The notes: a model not told the origin generated them from the sequence alone. A DNA stretch of 64,000 nt from Schnuerera sp. xch1 (GCF_019931165.1 NZ_JAIOUP010000004.1:1-64000); one strand, 5' to 3'. Counted from the stretch's first letter, positions 26,811-37,045 are shown. Translations and numbers: made by a program.

Positions 26811-27758
26811 TTAATCAAACAATGTACTTACAGATTCATTGGAATGAACTCTTCTAATTGCTTCAGCAAATATTGGAGCAATACTTACAACCTCTATCTT
26901 GTCAATTCTCTTTTCCTCATTTAAAGGTATAGTATCTGTAACTACAAATTTTTCTATTACAGATTCTTCTATCCTTTTTACTGCAGGTCCTGACAAGACT
27001 GGATGAGTAGCACAAGCATAAACGGATCTAGCACCATAATCCTTCAACACTTGGGCTGCCTTGGTAATAGTTCCTGCTGTATCCACTATATCATCTACTA
27101 ATATTACATTTTTGCCTTCAATATCTCCTATTACATTCATTACTTCTGATACATTAGCTTTAGGTCTTCTTTTTTCAATTATAGCAATGGGCAAATCCAA
27201 TATATTAGCAAAATTTCTTGTTCTAGCAACTCCACCTAAATCAGGGGATACTATGACAGTTTCTCTATCTATTATATTCTTAAAATAATCTGCAAGTATT
27301 GGTACTCCAGATAAATGGTCTACTGGAAGATCAAAATAACCTTGAATTTGTCCTGCATGTAAATCCATAGTAATAAGTCTATCTATACCTGCTGCCTCCA
27401 ACAAATCAGCAACTAACTTTGCTGTAATAGGCTCCCTAGATTTCGTCTTTCTATCCTGTCTAGCATATCCATAGTATGGAATTACTGCATTAATTCTTCC
27501 AGCAGAAGCTCTTTTCAAAGCATCTATTAGTATTAAAACCTCCATTAAATTATCATTAACTGGAGAAGAAGTTGGTTGAATTACAAATACATCATTGCCT
27601 CTGACAGTTTGAGCAATATTTACAAATAATTCTCCATCACTAAATTTCCCAACTTCACAGCATCCTAAAGAAACATCTAATTCTTTAGAGATATCTTCTG
27701 TTAACTTTCTATGGGAGTTTCCTGAAAAAATTTGAATCTTTCCTATACTTAAATTCAT
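26811..27758 (-). CDS. prs: Ribose-phosphate pyrophosphokinase
   Basis: 315 aa, the usual length of class I PRPP synthases. The motif [18 protein letters not shown] forms the flexible catalytic loop (about 97-114); [11 protein letters not shown] and [11 protein letters not shown] (PRPP loop, about 218-228) are present. It makes PRPP for nucleotide, His and Trp synthesis. The order glmU-prs-pth is the Firmicute norm; ctc is missing between prs and pth. GGAGG precedes the ATG. Confidence 0.97.
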   Translation of the reverse strand: MNLSIGKIQIFSGNSHRKLTEDISKELDVSLGCCEVGKFSDGELFVNIAQTVRGNDVFVIQPTSSPVNDNLMEVLILIDALKRASAGRINAVIPYYGYARQDRKTKSREPITAKLVADLLEAAGIDRLITMDLHAGQIQGYFDLPVDHLSGVPILADYFKNIIDRETVIVSPDLGGVARTRNFANILDLPIAIIEKRRPKANVSEVMNVIGDIEGKNVILVDDIVDTAGTITKAAQVLKDYGARSVYACATHPVLSGPAVKRIEESVIEKFVVTDTIPLNEEKRIDKIEVVSIAPIFAEAIRRVHSNESVSTLFD

Positions 27759-27784
27759 ATCAAATCCTCCTGTTAGTTTTTGTT

Positions 27785-29170
27785 TTATTTATCTTTTTTA
27801 TAATTCTTTTTTTCTACCCATCCACTTTTATTTACCTGTCTAGCTCTAGCAATAGACAAATAACCTTCTCCTACTTCTTCAGTTATAGTGGATCCAGCAG
27901 CTATATAACCCCACTCTTTAACTACTACAGGCGCTACTAAATTAGAATTACTTCCAATAAAAGCATTATCTTCAATTACACTTCTATGTTTAGTACGGCC
28001 ATCATAGTTTACAAATACAACACCACAGCCTATGTTCACATTTTCACCCACATCTGCATCACCAACATAAGCTAAATGACCTGCTTTTGAATTATTTCCT
28101 ATTGTAGAATTCTTAACCTCTACAAAATTACCGATTTTTAAATTCTTACCTAAATGACTATTAGGACGCAAATGAGCATATGGTCCTATATGGCATCCAT
28201 CATCTATGGAACTCTTTTCAATAGTGGATGAATGAATGTCTACTTTATTCCCAATTTGGCTGTCCTCTATTATTGTGTTTTCTCCAATTATGCAGTCTTG
28301 TCCAATGACAGTATTACCTTTTAAAAATGTTCCAGGATATACTATAGTATCAATTCCAATCTTTACTTTGGAACCAATATAAGTACTTTCTGGGTTTATT
28401 ATTGTTACTCCTCTTTCCATATGGCTTTTGTTTATCCTATCTCGCATTACCTTTTCACAAAAAGCTAATTGAGCCCTAGAATTTACTCCATAAATCTCAG
28501 TGGAATCATCTATTAAACAAACTCCTATCTTACAATTTTTTTCCCTTAAGATTGTAAAAACATCTGTTATATAATATTCGCCTTGAGCATTGTTATTGTC
28601 TATTTCATTTAAAGCATATTTTAAATACTTTCCTTTAAAACAATATATACCTGAATTAATTTCCTTTATTTTCATCTCGTTTTCATTAGCATCTTTATGT
28701 TCGACAATTTTTAGTATCTTACCTTCTTCATCTCTTACTATTCTACCATATCCTGTAGGATTTTCCACATATGCAGTTAGTACTGTGCCATCGTATTCAT
28801 TTTCCCTGTGATAATTCATAAATTCCTTTATTGTTTTACTTGTTATCAATGGGGTATCACCATATAAAATCATTACATTGCTCTCATCATCTATATAATC
28901 AATAGCTTGCATAACTGCATATCCAGTACCATAAGGAAATTCTTCTCCTATAGGTTGAGTTTTAAATTCAATATCGACATCTTTGAATTCATTCTTTACT
29001 TCATTTCCCCCATGTCCAACTATAACAATATTTTTTTCTATACTAGCATTCTTACTAGCTTCTATTACATATTGTAACATTGTCTTTCCGTTTATATTAT
29101 GCAAAACTTTTGGGACTCTAGATTTCATTCTTGTTCCCTCTCCTGCTGCCAATATTACAGAAATATTCAT
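27785..29170 (-). CDS. glmU: Bifunctional GlmU: glucosamine-1-P acetyltransferase / GlcNAc-1-P uridyltransferase
   Basis: 461 aa. N-terminal nucleotidyltransferase ([27 protein letters not shown]) and C-terminal left-handed beta-helix with hexapeptide repeats (about 255-435), ending in the acetyl-CoA region [10 protein letters not shown] and [11 protein letters not shown]. It makes UDP-GlcNAc for peptidoglycan. First gene of the glmU-prs-pth-mfd run, with a promoter at 29281-29310. Confidence 0.97.
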   Translation of the reverse strand: MNISVILAAGEGTRMKSRVPKVLHNINGKTMLQYVIEASKNASIEKNIVIVGHGGNEVKNEFKDVDIEFKTQPIGEEFPYGTGYAVMQAIDYIDDESNVMILYGDTPLITSKTIKEFMNYHRENEYDGTVLTAYVENPTGYGRIVRDEEGKILKIVEHKDANENEMKIKEINSGIYCFKGKYLKYALNEIDNNNAQGEYYITDVFTILREKNCKIGVCLIDDSTEIYGVNSRAQLAFCEKVMRDRINKSHMERGVTIINPESTYIGSKVKIGIDTIVYPGTFLKGNTVIGQDCIIGENTIIEDSQIGNKVDIHSSTIEKSSIDDGCHIGPYAHLRPNSHLGKNLKIGNFVEVKNSTIGNNSKAGHLAYVGDADVGENVNIGCGVVFVNYDGRTKHRSVIEDNAFIGSNSNLVAPVVVKEWGYIAAGSTITEEVGEGYLSIARARQVNKSGWVEKKNYKKDK

Positions 29171-29280
29171 AATAACACCTCTCCTAATTTTATATGTTCA
29201 AAATATATTTTAACTTATTTATACTATAAGTCCAAACTAAAATTAAATAATTTCAAATAAATTTATAAGTCTTCACTTTT

Positions 29281-29310
29281 ATTATAATATTTCTGTCCAT
29301 AAAACATCAA
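29281..29310 (-). promoter_or_regulatory. Sigma-A-type promoter for the glmU operon
   Basis: TTGATG (29310-29305) and TATAAT (29286-29281), 18-bp spacer, immediately after the spoVG terminator; leader of about 110 nt to the glmU ATG. Confidence 0.6.
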
Positions 29311-29313
29311 GAA

Positions 29314-29343
29314 AACAAAAAAAGGAGCTTTCGCTCCTTTTTA
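29314..29343 (-). terminator. Terminator of spoVG
   Basis: AAAGGAGC, GAAA tetraloop, GCTCCTTT and a T run on the minus strand, a few bases after the spoVG stop. Confidence 0.9.
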
Positions 29344-29344
29344 A

Positions 29345-29611
29345 CTATTTGTCTGTTATTAGAACTTTTTCGTATTCTTCAAAAATCGCATCTTGAATCT
29401 TCTTTCTTGTCTCTGCATTAATTGGATGCGCAATGTCCCGAAATTCTCCATCCGCCATTTTTCTACTAGGCATAGCTATAAATAATCCATTTTGACCATC
29501 AATTATTTTTATATCATGTACAACAAATTCTTCATCAAAAGTTACGGACACTATCGCCTTCATTTTCCCTTCTTCATTAATCTTTCTAATCCTTACGTCA
29601 GTTACTTTCAC
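29345..29611 (-). CDS. spoVG: SpoVG, RNA-binding regulatory protein
   Basis: 88 aa, the standard size. It begins [21 protein letters not shown], with [21 protein letters not shown] and [11 protein letters not shown], diagnostic of the family. It binds nucleic acid and affects septation, sporulation and virulence in other Firmicutes. The frame extends to GTG 29626, but the purine-rich GGTGGTGAG lies there and 7 nt before GTG 29611, which also matches the family start. It has a sigma-H promoter and its own terminator. Confidence 0.95.
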   Translation of the reverse strand: MKVTDVRIRKINEEGKMKAIVSVTFDEEFVVHDIKIIDGQNGLFIAMPSRKMADGEFRDIAHPINAETRKKIQDAIFEEYEKVLITDK

Positions 29612-29667
29612 TAATAAACTCACCACCTTCCATAGAAGTCAATAAAATATTACTAAATATTCTTTAT

Positions 29668-29694
29668 ATTCTCTATATTTTTTAAAAGTCCTTC
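29668..29694 (-). promoter_or_regulatory. Sigma-H promoter of spoVG
   Basis: GAAGGACTT (29694-29686), 11 bp, AGAGAAT (29674-29668) on the minus strand, matching RnAGGAwWW and RnnGAAT with one mismatch. Bacillus spoVG is a classic sigma-H gene. The 314-bp gap 29612-29925 otherwise contains the murC promoter and AT-rich sequence. Confidence 0.7.
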
Positions 29695-29810
29695 TTATTT
29701 TTTAAGTATTTTATTTTTTATTTATAATTTAAACAAAAAAAATTAAGTTTCGCTTTTTTCTTCCAAATATTAGGATATACGATTGTTGCCTTTTTATAAT
29801 TATAGTAATA

Positions 29811-29819
29811 TGATATAAT
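29811..29819 (+). promoter_or_regulatory. Extended -10 promoter of murC
   Basis: TGATATAAT is an extended -10 element (TGnTATAAT). The upstream TTGCCT is 22 bp away, too far for a normal -35. It lies 107 bp upstream of the murC ATG. Confidence 0.5.
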
Positions 29820-29925
29820 CAAGCAGTAACAAAATAATATTATTGTGAATAAAATAATATTAATACTTAATTTGGTAATAATATTGGAATAGGGCGATTA
29901 ATTTGAAAACTTAGGAGGTAAGTTA

Positions 29926-31326
29926 ATGTTTACTTTTTCTATAAATGAACATAAATATAATCATATTCACTTTATCGGAATTGGTGGAGTTAGTATGAGT
30001 GCTATGGCAGAAATTCTATTATCAAAAGGATATAAAATTTCTGGTTCTGATATGAATTCTAATTATACAATAAAAAGATTGAAAAATTTAGGAACTGATA
30101 TATACATAGGCCATAGCAAATGTAATATCAAAGATGCTGATTTAGTAATATATACAGACGCTATATCTAAAGATAACGAAGAATTATTAGAAGCTTTAGA
30201 TACAGATATCCCAACAGTTGATAGAGCAACTTTTTTAGGTGCACTTATGAAAAATTATCAAAACTCAATCGCAGTATCAGGTACTCATGGTAAAACTACT
30301 ACAACCAGTATGATTGCCACTATATTAAATCATTCTGATTTAGATCCTACTATTTTACTTGGAGGACAATTAGATGAAATTGGTGGAAATGTGAAATTAG
30401 GTAATAAAAAGCATATACTTACAGAAGCTTGTGAATATAAAGGAAATATTTTAAAATACTTCCCAAGTACAGCAATCATTTTAAATATGGAAGAAGACCA
30501 TCTAGATTATTTTAAAAATATTGATCACATAGTAGATACTTTCGTTCAATACGGGAAAAATATCCAGAAAGATGGAAATCTAATCATCAATATTGATGAC
30601 GAAAATGCAAAAAAAGTAATTAAAAATACAGATACAAATGTTATTACTTTTGGAATAGATAACAAAGCTGATTATACTGCTGAAAATATATCATTTACAT
30701 CTCAAGGCTATCCTAAGTTTATGCTCAATATAAAAAATAGTTCATTACATCCAGTTGAATTAAGCATAATGGGAGTTCATAATGTTTATAATGCATTAGC
30801 TAGTATAGCAGCTTCACATTCAATAGGTATACCTATTGATACCATATTAAAAAATATAGAGAAATTCAAAGGAACCCATAGACGCTTAGAATTAAAAGGA
30901 ATTATTAATGGTATAAAAATAATTGATGATTACGCTCATCATCCTACAGAAATAAGAGCATCTTTAAAAGCTCTGAAAAATTCAACAAAAAATCAAATAT
31001 GGTGTATTTTTCAACCTCACACTTATAGCAGAACAAAATTATTGTTAAATAACTTTTCAAAATCTTTTTCAAATGCTGATAAAGTAATAATTACAGATAT
31101 ATATGCTGCCAGAGAAAAGGATACTGGAATAATTCATTCTACTCATCTAGTAGATGCTTTGGTAAGGAATAAAATAGACGCTAAGTATATCTCCTCTTTT
31201 GAAAATATTGAAAACTATATACTAGGCAATGCTAAAAAAGGTGATATTGTTGTAACCATGGGAGCAGGGAATATATATGAAGTAGGAGAATCCATACTGG
31301 AATCTAATGAAAAAGAAGCAATTTAA
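29926..31326 (+). CDS. murC: UDP-N-acetylmuramate-L-alanine ligase
   Basis: 466 aa Mur ligase. N-terminal FIGIGGVSMSAMAE binds the UDP-sugar; the ATP loop GTHGKTTTTSM lies at about 118-128; DDYAHHPTEI (about 333) is the C-terminal signature. It adds L-alanine to UDP-MurNAc in peptidoglycan precursor synthesis. Strand switch from the spoVG block; TAGGAGGTAAG precedes the ATG. It converges with the LCP gene over a shared terminator. Confidence 0.97.
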   Translation: MFTFSINEHKYNHIHFIGIGGVSMSAMAEILLSKGYKISGSDMNSNYTIKRLKNLGTDIYIGHSKCNIKDADLVIYTDAISKDNEELLEALDTDIPTVDRATFLGALMKNYQNSIAVSGTHGKTTTTSMIATILNHSDLDPTILLGGQLDEIGGNVKLGNKKHILTEACEYKGNILKYFPSTAIILNMEEDHLDYFKNIDHIVDTFVQYGKNIQKDGNLIINIDDENAKKVIKNTDTNVITFGIDNKADYTAENISFTSQGYPKFMLNIKNSSLHPVELSIMGVHNVYNALASIAASHSIGIPIDTILKNIEKFKGTHRRLELKGIINGIKIIDDYAHHPTEIRASLKALKNSTKNQIWCIFQPHTYSRTKLLLNNFSKSFSNADKVIITDIYAAREKDTGIIHSTHLVDALVRNKIDAKYISSFENIENYILGNAKKGDIVVTMGAGNIYEVGESILESNEKEAI

Positions 31327-31351
31327 CCCCCTAATCATTGGGGGTTTTTTC
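31326..31351. terminator. Convergent terminator between murC and the LCP gene
   Basis: CCCCC (31327-31331), 8-nt loop, GGGGG, then TTTTTT on the plus strand. The LCP stop codon lies within the hairpin; the minus side has only a weak T run. Confidence 0.85.
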
Positions 31352-32314
31352 TATATTATATGTTTCTTCTAATATATTTTTAATTTCTACTGAGTCAAAA
31401 ATATAATAAGATAATAATTTACCATCATATCTTCTAAATTTCGATTCTCCTGGAAGTGTACTAAAACTTATATCTTCAGATTTCATTCCCAGTGCTTTTC
31501 TTGAATAGTTCAAAGCATCAATTAAAGTTATATCAGTTTCAACATATTGATAGCCATCCTTAATCACCATTGGTAAACGATAAGATAAAACTTTATCAGT
31601 AAAAGATTTAAGGAATTGTTGTTGTGCTTTAATCCTTCCTAGATCTCCATCTATATAACCATTTTCTTCAGAATTTCCTGTTCTATATCTCAAGAATTCT
31701 AGAGCTTTTTTCCCATTTAATACTCTTTTTCCTTTTTTTAAATCTATATGTAAAGGTGGATCAGCAGTAGGATCATCATACTTCATATGAAAAGGTACTA
31801 CTACTTCCACTCCGCCAATTGAATCTACAACTTTTTCCACACCCTTATAGTCTAACATTATATAATGATGAATAGGTACTCCTTGAAATATATGGGATAC
31901 GGCTTTTCTTACACCTTCTACACCATGTTCTCCATATATAGCATTTATCTTTCTTTGTTCTGCTCTACTATAACCCTTTCTATGAATATAAGTATCTCTT
32001 GGTACTGAAATAACATTTATCTTTTTAGTATCTGGCTCAAAAGAAGCAAATATAATAGTATCTGTTCTAATATCTTCCATTCCTAATATAATTATATTAA
32101 TTCTATCACTCTTATCATAAGCTTCGGATAACGAATGGTATACCTTTTTCAATTCTTCCCGTTCATTATCTTTATATTGTTTTCGTACAATACTATCATC
32201 TATACTTGAATCCGATTTCTCTTCATTTGCTTTTAAATAAGAATAGGAACCCAAAGAAATAGCAATAATAAAAAAAATAAAGGACACAATAAAAACTTTC
32301 CAAAAGGTTTTCAT
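31331..32314 (-). CDS. LytR-CpsA-Psr family cell-envelope ligase
   Basis: 327 aa. Short cytoplasmic start, one membrane helix (about 5-25), then the LCP domain with RTDTIIFASFEPDTKKINVISVPRD, HYIMLDYKGV and DLGRIKAQQQFL. LCP proteins transfer undecaprenyl-linked glycopolymers such as teichoic acids to peptidoglycan. The frame reaches back to an ATG at 32365, but GGAAGGTGG lies within it and is placed for ATG 32314. Which polymer it attaches is unknown. Confidence 0.92.
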   Translation of the reverse strand: MKTFWKVFIVSFIFFIIAISLGSYSYLKANEEKSDSSIDDSIVRKQYKDNEREELKKVYHSLSEAYDKSDRINIIILGMEDIRTDTIIFASFEPDTKKINVISVPRDTYIHRKGYSRAEQRKINAIYGEHGVEGVRKAVSHIFQGVPIHHYIMLDYKGVEKVVDSIGGVEVVVPFHMKYDDPTADPPLHIDLKKGKRVLNGKKALEFLRYRTGNSEENGYIDGDLGRIKAQQQFLKSFTDKVLSYRLPMVIKDGYQYVETDITLIDALNYSRKALGMKSEDISFSTLPGESKFRRYDGKLLSYYIFDSVEIKNILEETYNIEKTPND

Positions 32315-32390
32315 TTGATAGCCACCTTCCATAAATAATATTTTTATATATTGTGTCCAATACATATTTTTATATAATGCTCATAATAAT

Positions 32391-32440
32391 AAAATAACTT
32401 TCCTTTTTGAAGCCTGGCACCAAAAAAAGAAAGTTATTTT
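32391..32440 (+). repeat. Extragenic hairpin repeat with GCCTGGCACC loop, copy 1
   Basis: 12-bp perfect arms (AAAATAACTTTC / GAAAGTTATTTT) enclose TTTTTGAAGCCTGGCACC and an A run. A copy in opposite orientation lies at 42218-42261. It sits between the LCP gene start and the pgi stop and may act as the pgi terminator when read on the minus strand. Confidence 0.8.
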
Positions 32441-32489
32441 CAATTAAATGATATATTTTATCTAAAATAGTCAAAATTCCTTGCTCATT

Positions 32490-33794
32490 CTAATATCCAG
32501 GTTTTCCTAAGAGCCTAAACATATTCTTTTTGTATTCTTCTACTCCAGGCTGATCAAATGGATTAACTCCTAATATATATCCACTAATAGCACATGCTTT
32601 TTCAAAGAAGTAGATTAATTTACCAAGAAAATATTCATTCATTTCAGGTACATTAATTATCAAATTAGGTACCTTCCCAGTTATATGAGCTTCCAAAGTC
32701 CCTTCAAAAGCTTTCTTGTTTACATAGTCTATGGTTTTACCTGCTAAGAAATTAAGACCATCCAAATTATCTTTATCCTTTTTAATAACTAAATCCTTTT
32801 TTGCTTTCATTATATTTATTGTGGTTTCAAATAAATTTCTTTTCCCATCTTGAATAAATTGTCCTAATGAATGCAAGTCAGTAGTAAAATTCGCTGAAGC
32901 CGGATATATTCCTTTTCCATCCTTCCCTTCACTTTCACCATATAACTGTTTCCACCACTCTGCAAGATAATAAATGTAAGGCTCATAATTTACAAATATC
33001 TCTATATCCTTTCCTTTATTGTACAAAATATTTCTTATCAATGCATATTGATAGCATATATTATCATCCACTTTATCTAAGTATTCTGTTACACCATCCA
33101 AAGCACCTTTTAATAAACCCTCTATATCAATTCCTGATACAGCTATTGGTAATAAACCAACTGGTGTAAGTACAGAATACCTTCCTCCTATATCATCAGG
33201 TATAATAAAAGAAGTGTAGCCTTCTTTTTTAGTCAAATCTCTCAAAGCACCTTTTGATCTATCAGTAGTTACATAAATCCTTTTTTTTGCTTCTTCTTTC
33301 CCATATCTATTTTCTATGTATTCTTTAAACAACCTAAAAGCTAAAGCTGGTTCTGTAGTCGTCCCAGATTTAGATATTACATTTACGCTTATATCCTTAC
33401 CTTCTAATATATCAAACAAATCTAAAATATAGCTGCTACTGATGTTATTTCCTACATAATAGATTTCAGGACCTTTACGTTTATCTTTCGTCAACTCGTT
33501 ATAAAAACTATGGTTCAAAGCTTCTATACATGCTCTAGCGCCTAAATAAGATCCTCCTATACCTATAATTATTAAAACATCTGAACTATCTCGTATATAA
33601 TCAGCTACATCCTTAATTTGTGCAATTTCATTTTTATCAATATCCTTAGGTAAGTCAATCCAACCTGTAAACTCATTACCTGCCCCAATATTTTTATGTA
33701 ACATTTCATGAGCAGTATGTACTAGTGGTTTCATCTGCTCTATTTCATAATTTTTAATTAAACTTTTTGAATAATCAAAAGTAATATTACCCAT
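32490..33794 (-). CDS. pgi: Glucose-6-phosphate isomerase
   Basis: 434 aa, short Firmicute type. It has [13 protein letters not shown] (about 76-88), [18 protein letters not shown] (about 138-155), [14 protein letters not shown] and the C-terminal [11 protein letters not shown] signature. It interconverts glucose-6-P and fructose-6-P. It stands alone between the palindrome of the PAS-PP2C gene and the GCCTGGCACC repeat. GGAGGG precedes the ATG by 9 nt. Confidence 0.96.
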   Translation of the reverse strand: MGNITFDYSKSLIKNYEIEQMKPLVHTAHEMLHKNIGAGNEFTGWIDLPKDIDKNEIAQIKDVADYIRDSSDVLIIIGIGGSYLGARACIEALNHSFYNELTKDKRKGPEIYYVGNNISSSYILDLFDILEGKDISVNVISKSGTTTEPALAFRLFKEYIENRYGKEEAKKRIYVTTDRSKGALRDLTKKEGYTSFIIPDDIGGRYSVLTPVGLLPIAVSGIDIEGLLKGALDGVTEYLDKVDDNICYQYALIRNILYNKGKDIEIFVNYEPYIYYLAEWWKQLYGESEGKDGKGIYPASANFTTDLHSLGQFIQDGKRNLFETTINIMKAKKDLVIKKDKDNLDGLNFLAGKTIDYVNKKAFEGTLEAHITGKVPNLIINVPEMNEYFLGKLIYFFEKACAISGYILGVNPFDQPGVEEYKKNMFRLLGKPGY

Positions 33795-33829
33795 ACATTT
33801 ACACCCTCCATTGAATTATTCTAATGAAT

Positions 33830-33867
33830 GTTAAAAGTTTTAGAAGCTAGCTTCTAAAACTTTTAAC
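33830..33867. terminator. 38-bp perfect palindrome at the end of the PAS-PP2C gene
   Basis: 19-bp arms meet at AAGCT/AGCTT without a loop. The gene's TAA lies inside the first arm, the same design as at 21629-21680. There is no long T run, so termination efficiency is uncertain. Confidence 0.75.
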
Positions 33868-34990
33868 TATCTAATACTTCCATCAATAAGATTGCATAAT
33901 CATCTTCCTGTTCTCCCCATCTAAATTTTTCTATACTATTCACTATACACTTCAATACATCATCGTCACTTTTCTTTATAATATCTATTACGTTATCTAC
34001 TCCAAACTCTACTCTGTCAACATTTTTTACTTCTGTTATTCCATCAGTATAGAAAAGGATTTTATCATCTTTATTTAATATTATATCATTCTCTTCATAA
34101 TATACTTTATTAAATATTAGAGATATTGGAAAGCCTTTTGTTTTTAATAGATCTATATCATTAGAATTATACTTAATAGGTATACAATTATGTCCAGCGT
34201 TTGCATATTTAAAATGATTATTCTCTGCATTAAACACAGCATAAAAAATCGTGAAATATTTATCTGTACCTAAATTTAGAGATCTAAATCTCTTATGGAG
34301 CTTAGTCAAGGCTATAGAAGGGTTCACAACTTCATCTTTTATAGATCTCATGGTCTCTCTAACAAACATGGTCATCATAGAAGCGGTCACACCATGACCT
34401 ACTACATCACAAATATACATTCCAATATTATTATCATCAATATGAAAAACATCAAAGACATCTCCGCTTAATACTTCAGAAGGTTTATATAAATGATCAA
34501 TTTTCAATTTATTATATATACCTTTCTTAGGTAAAATTCTACGCTGAAGTTTTTTAGCGAATCTTAAATCCTTAACCATTTTTGTATTTTTTTCAATAAG
34601 TTCTAATTCTAATTTTCTTTCTCTAGTTACATCTCTAAGCACTTCAACAGCACCTATTATATTACCATTTCTGTCCTTAAACGGAGAACTCAAAACAGAA
34701 AAGTATCTTCCATTTACAATTTCTTCTTTTTGTACTATCTCATTACTTTTTATGCTCCTTTTTGATATACAAAAATTACATGGTTCATCTCTTCCGATTG
34801 TTTCATAACATTTTTTACCTACTAAGTCCTCTCCTAAAGCTTTTTTCATAGCTTTATTAGCATATAAAATAGTACCATCATAACTTATCAGTCTAACCCA
34901 ATCCGCCATGCTTTCAAGAACTTGATAATTTAACATATCATATTCTGTCAAATTGTTCTCTAAAATTTTAGCTCCTTTCCTATTTAACAT
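33863..34990 (-). CDS. PAS-domain PP2C phosphatase (RsbU/SpoIIE type)
   Basis: 375 aa. A PAS sensor (about 20-130) carries a cysteine-rich insert (KKCYETIGRDEPCNFC), a short coiled coil links it to a PPM/SpoIIE-type phosphatase domain (about 165-372) with SGDVFDVFHID, CDVVGHGVTASMMT and LFYTDGITE metal motifs. It would dephosphorylate an STAS-type anti-anti-sigma factor in response to a signal, perhaps redox via the cysteines. No partner anti-sigma gene lies nearby. AAAGGGTGA precedes the ATG. Confidence 0.88.
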   Translation of the reverse strand: MLNRKGAKILENNLTEYDMLNYQVLESMADWVRLISYDGTILYANKAMKKALGEDLVGKKCYETIGRDEPCNFCISKRSIKSNEIVQKEEIVNGRYFSVLSSPFKDRNGNIIGAVEVLRDVTRERKLELELIEKNTKMVKDLRFAKKLQRRILPKKGIYNKLKIDHLYKPSEVLSGDVFDVFHIDDNNIGMYICDVVGHGVTASMMTMFVRETMRSIKDEVVNPSIALTKLHKRFRSLNLGTDKYFTIFYAVFNAENNHFKYANAGHNCIPIKYNSNDIDLLKTKGFPISLIFNKVYYEENDIILNKDDKILFYTDGITEVKNVDRVEFGVDNVIDIIKKSDDDVLKCIVNSIEKFRWGEQEDDYAILLMEVLDS

Positions 34991-35185
34991 AGTATCACCC
35001 TTTAAATGAATTAGGTACTTTTGTCAATAATATCATAATGAATTTTAAAATACAAAATCTATTCACATTTCCATTCTTAACTAATTATATACTAAATTCT
35101 TTGATTTACTTGCACTTTTTTATTTTTATAATACTATAAATAATACAGTTGTCCTATGAAAATTAATATAGATTATTCATTTATT

Positions 35186-35716
35186 TTAATCTTCGTATTT
35201 TACCTTTATCTCATCCTTTTCTAAATATCTTGCTAAAGCATATATTAGATCTGATAATCTATTTATATATTTAAGTACTAGAGAATCTACCTCATTATGA
35301 TAACTTAAAGTAGTTATTCTTCTTTCTGCTCTTCTACATACAGTACGACAAACATGAAGATACCCAGATTTCTTACCTGACCCAGGAATTATAAAACCAG
35401 TCTGATCACTCAACTTTCCCATATATTTATCAATTCCATCTTCTAGGCTTTTAATATCTTGTTCCACTATATTATACTTAACTTTATCCTTATCCTCTGT
35501 AGCTAGATTAGAAGCTACTACAAATAACTTACTTTGAACTTGTTGAATCAAATTGTATATTTCTTTATCATCTATATAATTTTTGGCTAATCCTAAAAAA
35601 GAAACTAATTCGTCAACAGTACCATAACTTTCTACTCTAATATGGTCTTTTGGTACTCTTTTATTATCAAATAGACTTGTAGTTCCTTTATCTCCAGTCT
35701 TTGTATAAATGCTCAT
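35186..35716 (-). CDS. PduO-type cob(I)alamin adenosyltransferase
   Basis: 176 aa four-helix-bundle protein. N-terminal YTKTGDKGTTSLFDNKRVPKD is the ATP-binding signature and RTVCRRAERR (about 125-134) the conserved helix. It makes adenosylcobalamin, which the mutase at 1.5-3.6 kb requires. It stands between the rRNA methyltransferase and the phosphatase gene with no other cobalamin gene nearby and no visible cobalamin riboswitch. Confidence 0.94.
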   Translation of the reverse strand: MSIYTKTGDKGTTSLFDNKRVPKDHIRVESYGTVDELVSFLGLAKNYIDDKEIYNLIQQVQSKLFVVASNLATEDKDKVKYNIVEQDIKSLEDGIDKYMGKLSDQTGFIIPGSGKKSGYLHVCRTVCRRAERRITTLSYHNEVDSLVLKYINRLSDLIYALARYLEKDEIKVKYED

Positions 35717-35774
35717 ATATTATCTTCCCCCTTAATTATTTTTATATATTAACATTATACCTAGACCCCTACTG

Positions 35775-36914
35775 TCATCTTTTCTTCGGAGGCCTCGGTC
35801 CATAATATTGGTAATAATCAACTTTAATCCTGCCATTATATAATTTTCTCTTTCTACTTGCTTTTTTGCCATATAATTTTTCAAAATCTTCATTTGAAGT
35901 TAGAACATATATTGAATAGGTATCAAGCTCTCTAAATATTTTCCCCATATCTTTATATATTCTATTTACTTCTTCTTTTTCTCCAATTCTTTCACCGTAA
36001 GGAGGGTTGCAAATAATTATGCCGTAATCATCTCTAAAATCTATATTTCTAAAATCTCTAGTAATAAATTTTATGTCTTCCTCTACTCCCATATTATAGG
36101 CGTTATCTTTTGCTATTTCTATTGCTTTTTTATCTGTATCTGAACCTATAATATTTAATTTAATATCTTTATTCATTGCATCCCAAACGTTTCTTCTCGC
36201 ATTATACCAATATTCTTTCTTTATCCTTGGCCATTCTTCTGAAACAAAATTTCTATTAAGTCCTGGTGCTATATTTTTCCCAATCATTGCTGCCTCAATA
36301 GGAATAGTCCCAGAACCACAAAAAGGATCTATAAAAAATCTATTTTTGTTCCAATAACTTAACTGAACTAATGCTGCGGCTAAAGTTTCCTTTAAAGGTG
36401 CTTCTACGCTTTTACTTCTGTATCCTCTTTTATGCAATCCTATTCCAGAAGTATCTATAGTCAATGTGGCTATGTCCTTTAAAATTGACACTTCTATTGT
36501 AAATTTTGCTCCAGTTTCTTTGAACCATTCAGTATTATATTTAGTCTTCAATTTTTCTACTACCGCTTTCTTTACTATGGCTTGAGAATCTGAAATACTA
36601 TATAACTGAGAATTTACTGATTTGCCTTCTACTGTGAATTCTCCATCTTCAGTAATCCATTCATCCCAAGGAAGAGCCTTAGTCTTTTCAAATAATTCTT
36701 CAAAAGAAGTAGTCTCAAACTCTCCCATTTTTAACAATACCCTATCAGCAGATCTTAACCAAAGATTTACAATAGGAATATCCTTTTCTGTAGCATTAAA
36801 GGTTACCTTACCATTTTCTACAATCAAATCATTATAACCTAAATTCTGTAATTCCTTTTTTACAACAGCTTCCAATCCGAATGTGGACGTTGCAATTAAT
36901 TCTAGTTGTCCCAT
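35775..36914 (-). CDS. THUMP-domain class I SAM-dependent rRNA methyltransferase (RlmL/YpsC-like)
   Basis: 379 aa. An N-terminal ferredoxin-like/THUMP RNA-binding region (1-160) is followed by a Rossmann methyltransferase with DPFCGSGTIPIEAAMI (SAM motif I, about 197-212) and NPPYGERIG (catalytic motif IV, about 305), typical of N2-methylguanosine enzymes such as RlmL. The C-terminus is basic (RPPKKR). The target is probably 23S rRNA, but the exact base is not assignable. Confidence 0.9.
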   Translation of the reverse strand: MGQLELIATSTFGLEAVVKKELQNLGYNDLIVENGKVTFNATEKDIPIVNLWLRSADRVLLKMGEFETTSFEELFEKTKALPWDEWITEDGEFTVEGKSVNSQLYSISDSQAIVKKAVVEKLKTKYNTEWFKETGAKFTIEVSILKDIATLTIDTSGIGLHKRGYRSKSVEAPLKETLAAALVQLSYWNKNRFFIDPFCGSGTIPIEAAMIGKNIAPGLNRNFVSEEWPRIKKEYWYNARRNVWDAMNKDIKLNIIGSDTDKKAIEIAKDNAYNMGVEEDIKFITRDFRNIDFRDDYGIIICNPPYGERIGEKEEVNRIYKDMGKIFRELDTYSIYVLTSNEDFEKLYGKKASRKRKLYNGRIKVDYYQYYGPRPPKKR

Positions 36915-37013
36915 ACTATCTTCCTTTCTATATATATCTTACTTATTATTATACCTGAAAAATAGAAACAATTTCTCTTATATGTGTTATTTTTATATTA
37001 TTTGGGTATTAAA

Positions 37014-37045
37014 TTGTATAGATTGTTAGATTAAAATAATTTTAA
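37014..37045 (+). promoter_or_regulatory. Superoxide reductase promoter with PerR-type 7-1-7 box
   Basis: TTGTAT (37014-37019), 17 bp, TAATTT (37037-37042). A perfect 7-1-7 palindrome, TTAAAAT-A-ATTTTAA (37031-37045), covers the -10 and differs from the PerR consensus at two positions. Confidence 0.6.

Noticed and set aside
35717-35775. Cobalamin riboswitch near the PduO gene or the mutase operon
   Set aside because: No conserved B12-box sequence was found upstream of either.
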